Source of the DNA: Parachlorella kessleri
Lineage: Eukaryota > Chlorophyta > Trebouxiophyceae > Chlorellales > Chlorellaceae
Direction of reading: 5' to 3'
DNA length: 33,201 nucleotides
NCBI GenBank assembly: GCA_001598975.1
Contig: BBXU01002566.1
Span: 1 to 33,201 of the forward strand
Position numbers and translations under genes: made by a program. Under the pieces are notes generated by a model. The model searched no databases. It was not told the origin of the DNA and saw nothing but the letters and a program-made list of their open reading frames with translations. Shown piece after piece: positions 1 to 10,732 of this stretch; the first letter of the stretch is position 1; each line of letters starts with the position of its first letter.

Positions 1-40
1 ACTAACTCACGACAGCTTAACAACAGCCCTACTTGGTAGG

Positions 41-3000
41 TCAGTGTTCTGCCATTCCGCTGCCAGGGTCTTGCTGGCTGTCAGGGGGCTGCGGCTCTTC
101 CTGCTCCTCACCAGCCTCTTCCCCGTCAGCCTCCCCTGAATTAGCACCTGCCGTCTCTACATCCCCCGCTGCTGCTGCTGCTGTACGCCTCTCTTCATCC
201 GGCTTCCCACTTACATCATGCCGCTGCTCACCCTCCACCTGACCTAGATGCTCGCCCTCGTGATCATGGGGACTCTCCGGCTCAGCCTCATATCTGCACG
301 CGATGGGGGGAGGCAGATTCATTCCCCGGTCTCATGAGACCATCAAGCTCAAATAAAGCTGCGGGGACAGCATTTAAATGGAAACAAACATGACAGGAAG
401 GGATCAGACAGCAGTGTGGCGGGTGCCAACTGCGCAAATAAGCAAGCAGACGCATTTGTGGGACAATGCTGACTTGGAGAGGAGCCAATCGATGCAACAA
501 GTCTATTTCTTTCCACCCCGCAGCGGCTGCTGCACTTCAGCAGGCAGCAATCCTGGTCGCCACATCAGGCATACTCGCCAGCACCCTCACTAGTCACGCA
601 CTCCCAGTCCCATATCCTCTAAACGCGTGCCTGCCACATCCAGAACCCTTCCATGCAGCCCGGCAAGCCCCCACCTGTCGTCAGCCGCTGGCTGCCCCGC
701 TGCTGGCTGCGCGTGCTGCTCCGCCCCTTCCATGGGCTCGCCGCCACCCTCCTCCCTGCCAGCTCTGCCATTCTGCACGGCCTCCCCAGCATGTCCCTCC
801 TCCACCTCATCATGACCACCCTCCTCCATCCCCCCCTCCTCCTCCTCTTGCGCCTGAGCCCCTCCCGCCTCTTCCCCTCCTGCCTCCTCCCCGCGGTGCA
901 CAGCCTTCTCAAACCGCGCCCGGATCTCCGCCTTTTCCTGCTGCAGCAAATCCAGCTGGCCGGCCTGCAAGGAAGCAGACGGGTGGCGAGCGGCTGAGCC
1001 AGAAAAGCATTTCTGGCGAAGTCCGAGAGCATGAAGCCCCCGCAAGACACCACCATTGACAGGTATGACAGAATACCGTATGGCGGCTCGCCATGGGCAT
1101 CTTGACGTGCTCAAAAATGCACCGAAGGTATTTACAGATTACCAATGACTCCCTGCACCAGTCTAACCAGAAGTCGGTCGCTCTATAGACGGTGCAAGCC
1201 TCCAAGGCTGGCCCCGCACCTTCCACTGCTGCAGCTCCTGGCGCTGCTGCTCGTGCAGGCGCAGGGTGATGTGGCTGTGCTGCTTGGGGCACCAGTACAC
1301 GCTGGGCCCCGCTTTTGTCTTCAGGAAGGTGCTCAGTCGGTCATGGCGTGCCAGCTGCAGGCAGGCAGGCAGCCAAGGAGGGGACGCCCCAGCCACCTGT
1401 CAATCTCCCCTGCTTCACTCCTTTCACAAGTCCGCTTTTTCCAAGCACCAGGCCCATGCAAGGCTGCCTAGGTGCAGGGACTTCGGATGTCCACGCCGTA
1501 GATGCTGAAGGCAAGGAGAAGTACCCTGCCATGCAAGAAATGCACAGGTAATTGTCCCAAGCTCTTCACACCTTCTCCGCATACAGCAGCTCCAGGCGCT
1601 TAATGTCTGACAGCATGTTGATCTCCCGCTTGCGGTTGATCTCGTCCATCCTGCAAGTGCAGCGCCTCCAAAGCAAGTAACTTGCGCAGAACGCTAGAAT
1701 GCCCGGTGCTCGTCAGCGCCAAGCATTGACCATGCCCTACATAGCAGCTCAGGAGGCATGCGGCGCCAGCGCAGTGCGCAGGTTCCCTTGGAGATGTGCT
1801 GCTGCCAGCATGTGGCTGCACAACAAGCAGCTCGGTTCTGACACCACTGCAGCCGTCATTCCAAGGCCCTATGCACCCTGCTTTGCTGGGAATTGCTGTC
1901 TACCCCACTTCTGGCACTAGCAGCAGCGCCAACGCTGGCAGCCATCCTCTCCAGCTACGCTGCCTCAGCATAGCGGGTATAAACCCACCCTCGTCTCACA
2001 CCCACTTGCAAGCAGTGGTGCCCCGCACGAGTAATCACGCATGCGTGCACCCTGGCCCGCTGCGTTTTGCCCCCCCACAAGAGCCAACTGACCGCCTGGG
2101 GGCACCTTGCGCCTCCACACAGAAACGACCCCCAGTCCCCGCAGGTTGCCTACAGGGCAAGAGCCCACCTACGGCTCTGCATCTCCTGCCGAGCCTCCTC
2201 CCTTAGCCTGCGCGCCTCCTCCTCTTTCTTCTGCTCTGCTCGTGCAAGCAGCTGTGCCCGCCGCTGCGCCACATCGCTGCCAGCCTCCCGTTGCTCGTCC
2301 TCCCTGCCGGCAGAATCCACAGACAGTCGCTCTACGACCTGTCAAGTCTGATTGACAAACACATGCGAACCAGGACTGCTGTCAAAAGAAAGGTAAATCC
2401 CTTGCTTCTTGGTGTGCTAGCCAAACACAACCCTGTTGTTGTTCTCGCTTGTAAGTAATTGTTCTGGTTTGATTTGCAACAGCCCAGGAAAGCTGGCACG
2501 ATATGCTGCGCAAGGGCAAAACCGAAGACCGCATGCAACCCCTGCCTGACCAGCAGCAACGCAGCACCGGTTATCAAACGACACTTCCTCCCAGCAAGGA
2601 TAGCGCATGTACGCATAAGAGCCTGCTGTGGCTTCCCTGAAGCAAGCACTGGCACCGCACTCCGGTGCCGGAGCAGCCACATGATGCTTACGCACTTGAA
2701 CTTTTGCAGCGTGCCCAGCAGCGCACCAAACAGCCGGCGGTTCCGCTTTTTCACTGCCGGATTGTCATCTAGTAGCTCGCCCTCAGCAGGCCGCTTGCCG
2801 CTGCCCCCACGCTCCGCTGGTCCAGCTGGGTCAGCAGGCCCTGCCTCGTGTGCTGTTCGCGCTTCGCCCGCAACAACTACTGCCGACAGTACTCGGTGAC
2901 GGGGTGCAGGCTGGCGAGGCGCCTGCACGGTGGAGTATAATTGGAAATTCCATGGCTCAGTGCACACGCAAGAGTGAGGTGGGCAGGCTGCACGAGACAA

Positions 3001-3550
3001 CAGCTGCTATTAATGGGTCAGGGACTTTAAACAATCACACCCAGCCTGCTTACGCCAAAGAATGCTATAAGTCAGCATTGCAAGAAAGCCGCAGAGCATC
3101 ACATAGCTGCAATATGCACCTCAAATCGCTCGAAGGCGGGCTCAGGCTCCAGAGGACCCCTTGCCAGGAATGGTCTCCTGGGCTGGCGATCCAGGGGGTT
3201 GGGAGGGCCGTCCAGCGGCCCCAGAGCCCTGTGTCCTGCATCCCGGGCAGGATCCCGGTACCCTGGCTCGTGATCACGGTAGTCTCTGGAGTCACGGCGC
3301 TCAAAGGGTGCCAACCCTGGAGGAGGTAATCCTCTGCCCCTTAGCCCCCTTCCCCTGCCCCGCAGTGGTGCCATCGACCGTAGACGCTCGTTAACCTGCG
3401 GCAAGCAGGGTCCCTTGGTGGCACTGCCAGCTGGGGACAGGCAGGCTGCACCCCACCCATCACAATGTCTATCTCAAGCAACTGTACCTCATGACGCTGG
3501 CTGTTCAAGGCGGCAAGCTCTTGCTTGATTGCGTCCGTGTCCAGTGACAT
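41..3550 (-). CDS. PNN: Pinin-family splicing-associated protein, 8 exons, about 472 aa
   Basis: Exons read on the minus strand: 3550-3488, 3395-3120, about 2844-2692, 2338-2169, 1650-1572, 1354-1220, 964-675 and 293-41 (TGA). All phases agree and give 473 codons. The family signature is KKRNRRLFGALLGTLQKFK at residues 145-163, the start of the pinin/SDK/memA domain. It is followed by a charged, helical E/R/Q-rich stretch (exon 4) and by the conserved helix and FLKTKAGPSVYW block of exons 5-6. The N-terminal exon 2 is rich in RG and RD/RDY residues, typical of RNA-associated proteins. The C-terminal 180 residues are E/G-rich and low-complexity, as in animal pinin tails. In other eukaryotes pinin is a nuclear protein bound to the exon-junction/ASAP-PSAP machinery that affects alternative splicing. 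The start of exon 3 is the least certain boundary. The gene shares a short upstream region with RPS17. Confidence 0.9.
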
Positions 3551-3795
3551 GTGAGGTACTATCAAGGCTCTGCTCTTCGCAAGAGATGATGACAACACCG
3601 ATCACCCACTGGGAAGCATCATGCATCTAGCTAACTGAGCAAGCCAGTGAATTCATGGGCGGGACAAAAAAGCGGGAAGAAGCAGCCACCGTCCCCGGTC
3701 TTCTGCCTGCGCTGGACAGGGCGCATCCCTTTCTGGCCTGCGCCCGACCTCCCATCTCGTGCGGCTTTCGCCTTTGAAGCCGGCAGCAGGTCACC
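3551..3795. promoter_or_regulatory. Shared divergent upstream region, pinin / RPS17
   Basis: The two start codons are only 245 bp apart on opposite strands, so both promoters and both 5' UTRs must lie here. I see no clear TATA box. The stretch just before the RPS17 ATG has a CT-rich run, as is common for ribosomal protein genes. The promoter role is inferred from position only. Confidence 0.5.
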
Positions 3796-5286
3796 ATGGG
3801 TCGCGTCAGGACCAAGACCGTCAAGAAGGCTTCTCGTGTCATTATCGAGAAGTACTATAACCGTCTCACCATGGACTTTGACACCAACAAGAGGATTTGC
3901 GAGGAGGTGGCCATTATTCAGTCCAAGCGCCTGAGGAACAAAATTGCTGGCTTCACCACGGTAGGGGGCACGTCTCTGTGAGGTCGGAGGCATGCAGTGT
4001 GCTTGGCGGTGGTCGTGCCGCTCCTGTGGGAGTGAGCTCCCTGTGGGGCTCAACCCTGGCAGGTTCAACCCAAAAGCATCAGGTGTTTTCTGTGTTTTGC
4101 CCTGCACCCTTGCCTTCCTCACCACAGAGCAGTTGTCACCCTGCTGCAGCATCTGATGAAGCGCATCCAGCGCGGCCCAGTGCGCGGCATCTCCCTCAAG
4201 CTGCAGGTGCGGCTGCAGGCTGTGCAGTTATGATCAAGTGCTGGCGTGTAGGTGGAGGCACAGGCTGCATATGGCAGGAAAGGACTATTGCTATGCGGGC
4301 ATGATGGCCCGAAGACCCTGCTAGTCCGCCAGGTGCTTGGCTGCATACATGTGGTGGGGCGGCAGCGCCAATGGCAGGTAGCTTAGCTACCCGGTGCCAG
4401 GAGTCTGGGCTTGGAGAGGCATTGGGAGCAGTCAGACAGTGCCAGACAGCAAGCATTAGCAAGGAGCAGCACCCAGCATCGACAGTTTATCAGTGCAGCT
4501 AACAGTTTCGCAGCTAACAGTTCTCTCAGGCACGTAGCACAGTCAGCTGCAGCTCAGCAGCCGCTTGCCTAAGGCATCTACTGTGAATGGGTTCAGCGTG
4601 TTCAGCTTGCGTGGGGCCAGAGAAAGCATCTGGTACAAGATTCCCGCACGGCTGCAGTGGGGCTGGAACTCCGTGCGCGGTTCGCCGCCTCGTGGGCAAG
4701 TCCTTATGGGCTGAGCAGCTGTGCGCAGTGGATATAAGCAAGCAGTTGGCACAGGCGGAGCGGCTGCCTGAATTGCACTTGCCATTGATGGGGATTGCAG
4801 GAGGAGGAGCGTGAGCGTCGCATGGACTACATCCCCGACGAGTCGGCCATCCAGACCGACGCGATTGAGGTTGACAAGGACACCCTGGAGATGCTCCGCG
4901 GCATGAACATGGCCAACCTGCCCGGCATCAGCGTTGTGCAGCCCCAGGTGCGGGTTCAAGCAGAGACTTGGCGGGGTGGGTTGCAAATGATTTGTGGGTT
5001 GATACCTATGGCTACCACCCTGCGGAGTAGTGAAGCTGTGCCAAGTTTTTTCGACAAGCATTTCCTACCCAGTCTGGCGTTTTCATTTGCATATTGGGCA
5101 CAAGGTATCCCTGGGAGATGCAGCTGTGCTGCTGCTCTGTGTTGTGCTGTACTTGTTGTCTGCAGCTCTCCCTCTGTAAGTGTGTCTGCTCCACAACAGC
5201 TTTCTTTACCCCTATTGCAGACTGGCGGCTTCCAGAGGCGCGAGGGTGGCTTCCAGGGTGGCTTCCAGAGGCGCGACAGGCAGTGA
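3796..5286 (+). CDS. RPS17: 40S ribosomal protein eS17, 4 exons, 144 aa
   Basis: Exons are 3796-3960, 4150-4206, 4801-4947 and 5221-5286 (TGA). All introns are phase 0 and the total is 145 codons. The protein begins [20 protein letters not shown], runs through [19 protein letters not shown] and [17 protein letters not shown], and ends in a short glycine/arginine tail with three GGFQ motifs. This is the full eS17 fold at the usual algal and plant length. eS17 is a structural protein of the small ribosomal subunit, near the head and beak. The start is fixed by the universally conserved N-terminus and by the context CACCATGG. Introns 2 and 3 are 594 and 273 bp. I looked for box C/D snoRNAs in them and found none convincing. 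Confidence 0.98.
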
Positions 5287-6248
5287 CAGGATGAGCGGCA
5301 TTTTCAGCTCAGAGTGGCCCCAGCCGTACTCAGCCATTAAGAGCGGCCACTGGATTGTTGGGACCCTAGGAGTGTAATGCAACGAAGCGCAAGGCGTGGT
5401 CTTGGTAAGCAGGACAGTCGCTGCACGGCACAGCATGAGCTCAGAGAGAGAAAGCGGGGCCAATTAAGGAATCAAGTGCTTCCTGCGTCAGGCAGCGCAC
5501 ATATTGCGGAGAAGTGGGGGACGGCATGCTGCAAGGGGTACAAGCAGCGACAAAGGTCAGCATGCTTCAGTCTAGAGATGCAGAAGCACTGGGTCGAGCT
5601 TGCCAGGAAGGGCAACACTGCTGTCGTTGAGACCCAGCCGCTTCAGCTGTTCCAACTCTCAGACCAGGGACGCGGCACAAGTGGCACGGCCACGGGAAAG
5701 GACTGGGTTGAAACCTTGCTACCTGCACGACATCAGTGAGATTGGCATGCACAGCGTGTCATGTGCAAAGGCTGACCTAATGGAGCCCTCATGGCTACTA
5801 TATGGGGACTATATAGATGGCGACCCCTGCCTTCACTCCAACCCCACATTTATACTACTACTGCTAGTGGGCAGCGCGCCATGGCACATGCCCTGCCCGA
5901 CCGCCTGTGTACTGGTTGGCGCCTGCGCCATGCGTGCTTTGGCACTCAGCTCAAAAGAGCGTAACGTCCTGTCATGCGCCCAAAGTGCGCTCAAACGTAC
6001 ACGTGTTGCTTTCTTTGTGGCTCTGTAGTAAGTCCCACTTGGTGCAAGCTCTGCAACCGGTCGCCTCATCAACACGCCATGTCCAAAGTATGAAGTTACA
6101 GGAGTGCTGGACTCAGCAGGCAGTGAGTTCATGGTCCGAGGCCAAAATCAAAGCCTGGGCAGGGAGAAAAAGCAAGTGAGTTCAGAGGCCTTCATCCTTT
6201 GGAGTTCTGCCCCTGGCCAACTAGGCTGTGCTAACAGTACTACACCAC
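5287..6248. other. Intergenic: RPS17 3' region and upstream region of the Myb-MT-A70 gene
   Basis: No convincing coding exon was found in this roughly 960-bp gap. The left end holds the RPS17 3' UTR with a TGTAA motif. A TATATAG stretch at 5810-5816 could be a core promoter element for the downstream gene, but it lies over 400 bp from the chosen ATG. That distance would need a long 5' UTR or an untranslated first exon. Small open frames here look like chance. Confidence 0.4.
5373..5377 (+). terminator. Putative polyadenylation signal TGTAA for RPS17
   Basis: TGTAA is the usual green-algal poly(A) signal. It lies 86 bp after the RPS17 stop codon on the same strand. The distance fits a short 3' UTR. 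A five-base motif is weak evidence by itself. Confidence 0.5.
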
Positions 6249-9200
6249 ATGTACTACAGCCCCAATGAGTACTTCTACCGCTTCACAAGCCCAGGCAAGC
6301 CACAGGCCACTGGCACTTTCTCGAAGGAAGAGCAGCGCCTGTTCGACGAGAGAGTGGTGGAGTTCAAGCGCAACGGCTGGCCCATATCATGCTGGGTAGG
6401 TAGTGTTGCCGGCGGTGTGGTGCTTCCCGTCAATGCACTGTGAAGTATGCTTGTCGCAAACCGTACTAGACCTGGTGTAGCATAGCAAGGCCTTGGTGCC
6501 CGTGCTTGTGCCAGTTGAATTATACCTTTGCAGGGCCTCTTCAGTCTTGCCATCCCAGGACGCGTTGGCTACCAGTGTGCTTCGCATCACAGAAAGCAGG
6601 GTGGAGAGACTGTAGGTGGCCGGGCCACTGCTGTAGAGAGCGCAGCTTGCGTGGCTTACCATGCGGCACAGATACAAAATGTGTGGGCCAGCAGTGAGGT
6701 GCAAAGGTACGCTACAATAGGTTGGTTTTGGGACAGATGCCCCTCAACGCATGAACCAGCAATGCAGGTCCTTACGAGCAACATGAGCACACATCGCACT
6801 GACAGTGGCATAACTGCTGCTGGATGAGGATCATCTCTACGCAGCCCTCCGCCATCTTGCCTTGATGTATCATTTGACTGATGCGTGATGTTCTGTAGGG
6901 TGAGTGCAAAGGTGGAGCTATGGCTCGCAAGCCATGAAGAAACTGCAGCGCCCGTGAGCAGGCAGCAGCAGCCGTCACAACGGCAGCAGCAGCAAATGCA
7001 GACGGAGGCGCAGGGAGCGTGCAGTGGCAAACAGCAAACAATAGCGAGCTCCTTGCCACAACGCCACTGCACTGCCGAGGTAGGTTGGTCAGATTCTGAC
7101 TCTGACTTTCAGCCTAGCGAGAACATTTCTCGCAAGCCCTCAGCCAAGCCACACCTGTCAGCGGCCATCGCAGTAACAAGTGCCACAGCCCAGCAAGACA
7201 ACGCACTGCCCATCCATGTAGTAGAGGCATGCAATCACAGAGCTGGCTGTGGCAGCTGCTGCCTGGCAGACACCGGCAGCAGGGCCTCGCAATCCCTGCC
7301 AACTGCACATACATCGAGCTTGCAATCAGCTCCATTGGCGGGCAGCAATGCTTGCTTAGGAGCCGCAGGACTAGCAGCAGCGGGAACAGGCTTGGCAGGC
7401 TGGCAGAGGTCGCTGCAGGAAGCAGCGGTGCCTGCCCCAACTCGGCCCCCTTTTCACCTGTCATTGGGTGCAGCGCGGGGCAGTACAGGGCATACCTGCA
7501 GGCCTGCTCCAAGCAGCACACGAGCCGAGGATGTTACATGTAAGGGGCAGCCCGCTGGCATGCAAACACTAACCAGGCGTACGGGCCAGTCAGAGATAAC
7601 AGCAACCGTACCAGTGGCGGCAGCAGCAGCAGCAGCGGCTACCAGCTCAAGAGCACATGCAGCAGCGCAGGCAGCACAGGGGCGTCATCCCTTGTGCCCA
7701 GCAGCAGCCCTTGGCAAGCGGAAAACAGTCTGGGCGGCAGAGAAGCCAGCTGCCACTGTAGCAAAGGCAGGGTCAACCGTGGCAGCACTAGAAGAAGTGT
7801 CAGGAGCAGACAGTGACTCTGACTCAGACTTCATTGCTGGCACTCTGCGGCAGGCCGCGCTACCAATTGCTACCAACACAGGTGCGACAGTGACGGCAGC
7901 TGCAGGAGCAACGTCAGCATCCAGACCATTAGGCAAGCTTACTGGCCCCAGCAGCAAGCAGCACAAGAAGAAGAAGGTGTGGAAGTCAGACGCCCTGGTG
8001 CTGACCAGCGCGAGCTTGGCACAGCCAGCGGCTGCTGATATAGCTCAAGTGTTTGCCGTCAAGCTGCAGCAGCAGGACAGGGAGGGCTGCTCCCAGTGGC
8101 CTGGCTGGGCACCAAGGCCTGTCGCCCCCTACTGCCCAGCAGCTGAACCACAAACACAGCTGCCAGGTCAACTAGCAGGCGATCCCGCCCCAAGCAGTGC
8201 CGCTGCTGGAGATGCTGGTTGGCGCACTGAGCGCTTAAAGACGCACCATAAGACTCTGGGTGTGGTGGCGGCAGCGCTGCAGGCTGCTGGGCGGCGACCA
8301 CCCTACCTTGCTGCACTGATCAGCCACGGCTGGTGGGAGCAGGGCGAGGGTGTGAGTGTAGAGCCCCTCCAGGTGATGTTTCGGGCATTGGAGCAACCAT
8401 GGATGTGCCTGCCTGCCGACCCAGCTGCCAGCTGACAGACGGACGCTATGGATAGGGCTTGATTGCTGCTTGCAACCATGCACCTGGTGACTGCATGTAC
8501 GGCTACGCTTGCTCGCATAATCTGCCGCTGCAGCACGGCCCTCTGCGACTACATTCCAGCGCAAAAGCTCGCCATTGTTGTTGCTATGCAGCGCTTGTCG
8601 CAGCTTCCCCTTCCCAAGCTGGTCCCCACAGGCTTCGTCTTTATCTGGGCACAGAAGCAGCACATACACCAAGTCTGCAGGCTGGTAAGCACCCTCCTCC
8701 CAGACTACGCTTGCGGCCTTCACACCTGCGGCCTGCGCATCTTGCACCCTGCAACACGTATTTGCTTCCATTCCAGATGACCCTACTGTTGGTGTGTGTC
8801 TCGTTATAAGTGCCACATGGTGGCTGTCCCTTGCGCCACTAAAGCTAAGACTACCCTTGCTACCCTTGCACTTGCCCCGTTCAGGTGAACCGATGGGGGT
8901 TTGTCTATGTGGAGAACCTCACCTGGGTGTGGCTGAGTCCGGGGGATGAAGTCTTGCAGCTGCCCTCGCCGTTGGTGCGCAGCTCACACCTGACGCTCCT
9001 CATCTTCCGGAGGGAAGGTGCGTTGACTGGCTCCTGCATGTTACCTTCGCTGGGCTCAGATCGTGCAGTGCATCTGTAAAGCCAGCGCCCTGGCGACCTA
9101 TATATGGTGCATGAGTAGCACTGTATGCCAATCAATGAATCAATCAATTCGCTTCCCACAGCAACAGGCAGAGCACTGTATATAGCAAGCTTACCATTGG

Positions 9201-9666
9201 CTGGTACAGGTGAGGGTAAGGACATTGAGCTCCGGCACCAGCGCACAGCAGATGTCACCTTTGGCACGACGGCCATGACGCAAGGTGAGAAGCAGGCCTG
9301 GCAGCAAGCCTTACTCTTATTGAATGCCACTTCCTAGAGACTCAAACCAACCATGTGTTTTTGGGGCCATGCTGCAGGATTGAGTTCGTTTCTTGCACCC
9401 ATACACAGCAGCTCGCAGCACTCCTGGCAGCGCTGCATGCTGGTGCAAGTGCTTGCTGCTGTGTCCAAGAAAAGCCTAAGGCTGATATTGTAGGCTACAA
9501 GCGCCCTGAAGACTTGGTCCTTCCTGCTTGCGCAGGGGGTGGCATGGCGGTGCCGGAGGAAGTCTTTGCAGCCATTGAGACACTGCTTCCCACAGGCAAG
9601 GGCCGCTTTCTAGAGCTCTGGGCTCCCAGGGGAGCGCACCGAGAGGGATGGACCCACATCTCTTAA
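6249..9666 (+). CDS. Myb/SANT-domain protein fused to an MT-A70 methyltransferase-like domain, 7 exons, about 757 aa
   Basis: Predicted exons are 6249-6395, 6534-6611, 6912-8404, 8534-8684, 8885-9017, 9210-9284 and 9470-9666 (TAA), giving 758 codons. Residues 1-75 form a Myb/SANT-like domain (GTFSKEEQRLFDERVVEF, then GLFSLAIPGRVGYQC). Residues 76 to about 540 are Q/A/S-rich and disordered, with two acidic SDSDSDF motifs. Residues from about 560 form an MT-A70 domain: PLPKLVPTGFVFIW, RWGFVYVENLTWVW, IELRHQRTADVTFG and FLELWAPRGAHREGWTHIS. This family includes the N6-adenine methyltransferases of RNA and DNA (METTL3/14, METTL4, MTA1/MTA9). The expected DPPW motif is absent. The best model has EQPW at residues 569-572, across the least certain splice junction (8404/8534). 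The protein may be an inactive partner subunit. ATG 6249 is the first plausible start, and an upstream exon cannot be excluded. Confidence 0.85.
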
Positions 9667-9863
9667 TATATGCTAGTGGCAGGCAGTGTGAAGCGTAAAT
9701 GAAAAATTTGGTCCCACATGCAAGGAGTGAGCTGCAGCTTGACGGATGTGCCCAGGAACAAGTGTAGGCTCCCCCCTTGACATGACTACAAAGGCCCACC
9801 CAGCAGGGCGCTCCTTGACCACCAGCTGAGCTGGTGGCTGCCCTATGTGCGTGACTGCATTAA

Positions 9864-9898
9864 TTGCATGGGTGGCAGGTAGTGCGAACATTCATAGT
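9864..9898 (+). repeat. Short truncated unit of the GGTGGCAGGTA repeat family
   Basis: It starts with the same TTGCATGGGTGGCAGGTAG-type sequence as the longer copy next to it and breaks off after TGCGAAC. It sits directly before the 106-bp copy, so the two form a head-to-tail pair. Confidence 0.7.
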
Positions 9899-10004
9899 AT
9901 GGGTGGCAGGTAATGCGAACAGGGAGTGAGAGTTGAGCTGGGCTGACAGGGCTGGATGCAGAATGTGCCTGAGTCTTGCCTGAGTGCTGATCCAGTAGTT
10001 CTCT
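9899..10004 (+). repeat. Dispersed 106-bp repeat, copy 1
   Basis: By eye this 106-bp block matches 29326-29431 with the same length, the same orientation and only four substitutions (about 96% identity). It begins ATGGGTGGCAGGTAATGCGA and ends in CCAGTAGTTCTCT. It has no open frame of note and no terminal inverted repeat that I can see. It is probably a fragment of a short interspersed or non-autonomous element. Confidence 0.9.
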
Positions 10005-10229
10005 GTGGGTGACTGCATTGAGTTCGTTATAGGTCGTTGTCGATGGTGGCATTCAGTGCGACCTGGACGAATGGATCGGACAGTGCGTTGTGCAGTGAAT
10101 GCTTGGGAGGCTAGCAGGGTGCCAACCCCATGAATGCCTCCGGGCCCCCTGTGTGAAAGCAAGTCCCCCCTTCGCCGGGGGCCTGTTATATAGCTGACTG
10201 CAAGTGCCGGTGGCTATGAATAATCCTTT

Positions 10230-10287
10230 TTGGTGGTTGAAGGTAATGTGAACTGAGGAGTGGTAGGTGTGAATTGTACTGACGGGG
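10230..10287 (+). repeat. Diverged unit of the same repeat family
   Basis: The order of sub-motifs matches the 106-bp repeat: TGGTGGTTGAAGGTAATGTG, then GAGTGGTAGG, then GTACTGACGGGG. Many substitutions separate it from copy 1. The match is by eye and moderate. Confidence 0.45.
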
Positions 10288-10732
10288 GTGGCTGCAGTTA
10301 TGCTGTTGTTACTTCTACAGCCGTGGTGTCAACACGCCCCGAGAGCGTGCTCTCACGGTATTCCTTCAATGTGTACCACTCTTCTTGCAGCAGCTTGCTT
10401 ACAGACGTGGTTGAGGGGTCCGCTGCTAAGACCCTATATCATACCTCCCCACCAACAACATGCGGCACCAAAGGCTGCTGATGCAAAACCTTGGCCAGCA
10501 ACAAAAGAATCAACGATGTATAATGCGAAAAGAATGTCTGCCCTAGGCAACTGCACGTTTATACCAAGGAAGGCCAGCCTGCCAAGGTCCAGAAGACAAC
10601 AGTGCACAGCGACTGCAGCACTGCTTTCATTATTAATGAAGAACGGTAGCTGACTAAGCCTTGGGTAGGCCGGGGTGTGAGTGGCTGCACCTCAATGCCG
10701 CTGCCTGCCGCACTTAGGTATGTCTCTTGGCC

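Larger units (their letters stand above)
9667..10732. other. Intergenic repeat-bearing region between two convergent genes
   Basis: I see no supported gene between the stop codons of the MT-A70-like gene and GMPP. The stretch carries several related units around the core GGTGGCAGGTARTGCGAAC (R = A or G), annotated separately. It must also hold both 3' UTRs. A TTACA (TGTAA on the minus strand) at 10399-10403 could serve GMPP but is far from its stop codon. Confidence 0.5.

Noticed and set aside
466..1059. Long plus-strand open frame of 197 codons, proline-rich
   Set aside because: It is the antisense shadow of the E/G-rich last exons of pinin. The minus-strand reading has family similarity and consistent splice phases.
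2332..3000. Single 222-codon minus-strand frame as an intron-less gene
   Set aside because: Only its middle part (about 2844-2692) matches pinin. The ends read through introns.
4207..4800. Possible snoRNA hosted in RPS17 intron 2
   Set aside because: There is a CATGATGG stretch resembling box C, but no matching box D at a suitable distance and no terminal stem.
10165..10181. C-run/G-run hairpin near 10165-10181 as a terminator
   Set aside because: The stem is five base pairs with no U-tract, and bacterial-type terminators are not expected in a nuclear algal genome.
10066..10640. Small open frames in the region 10066-10640
   Set aside because: They lack similarity, start context or splice partners, and the area carries repeat units. 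They look like chance.
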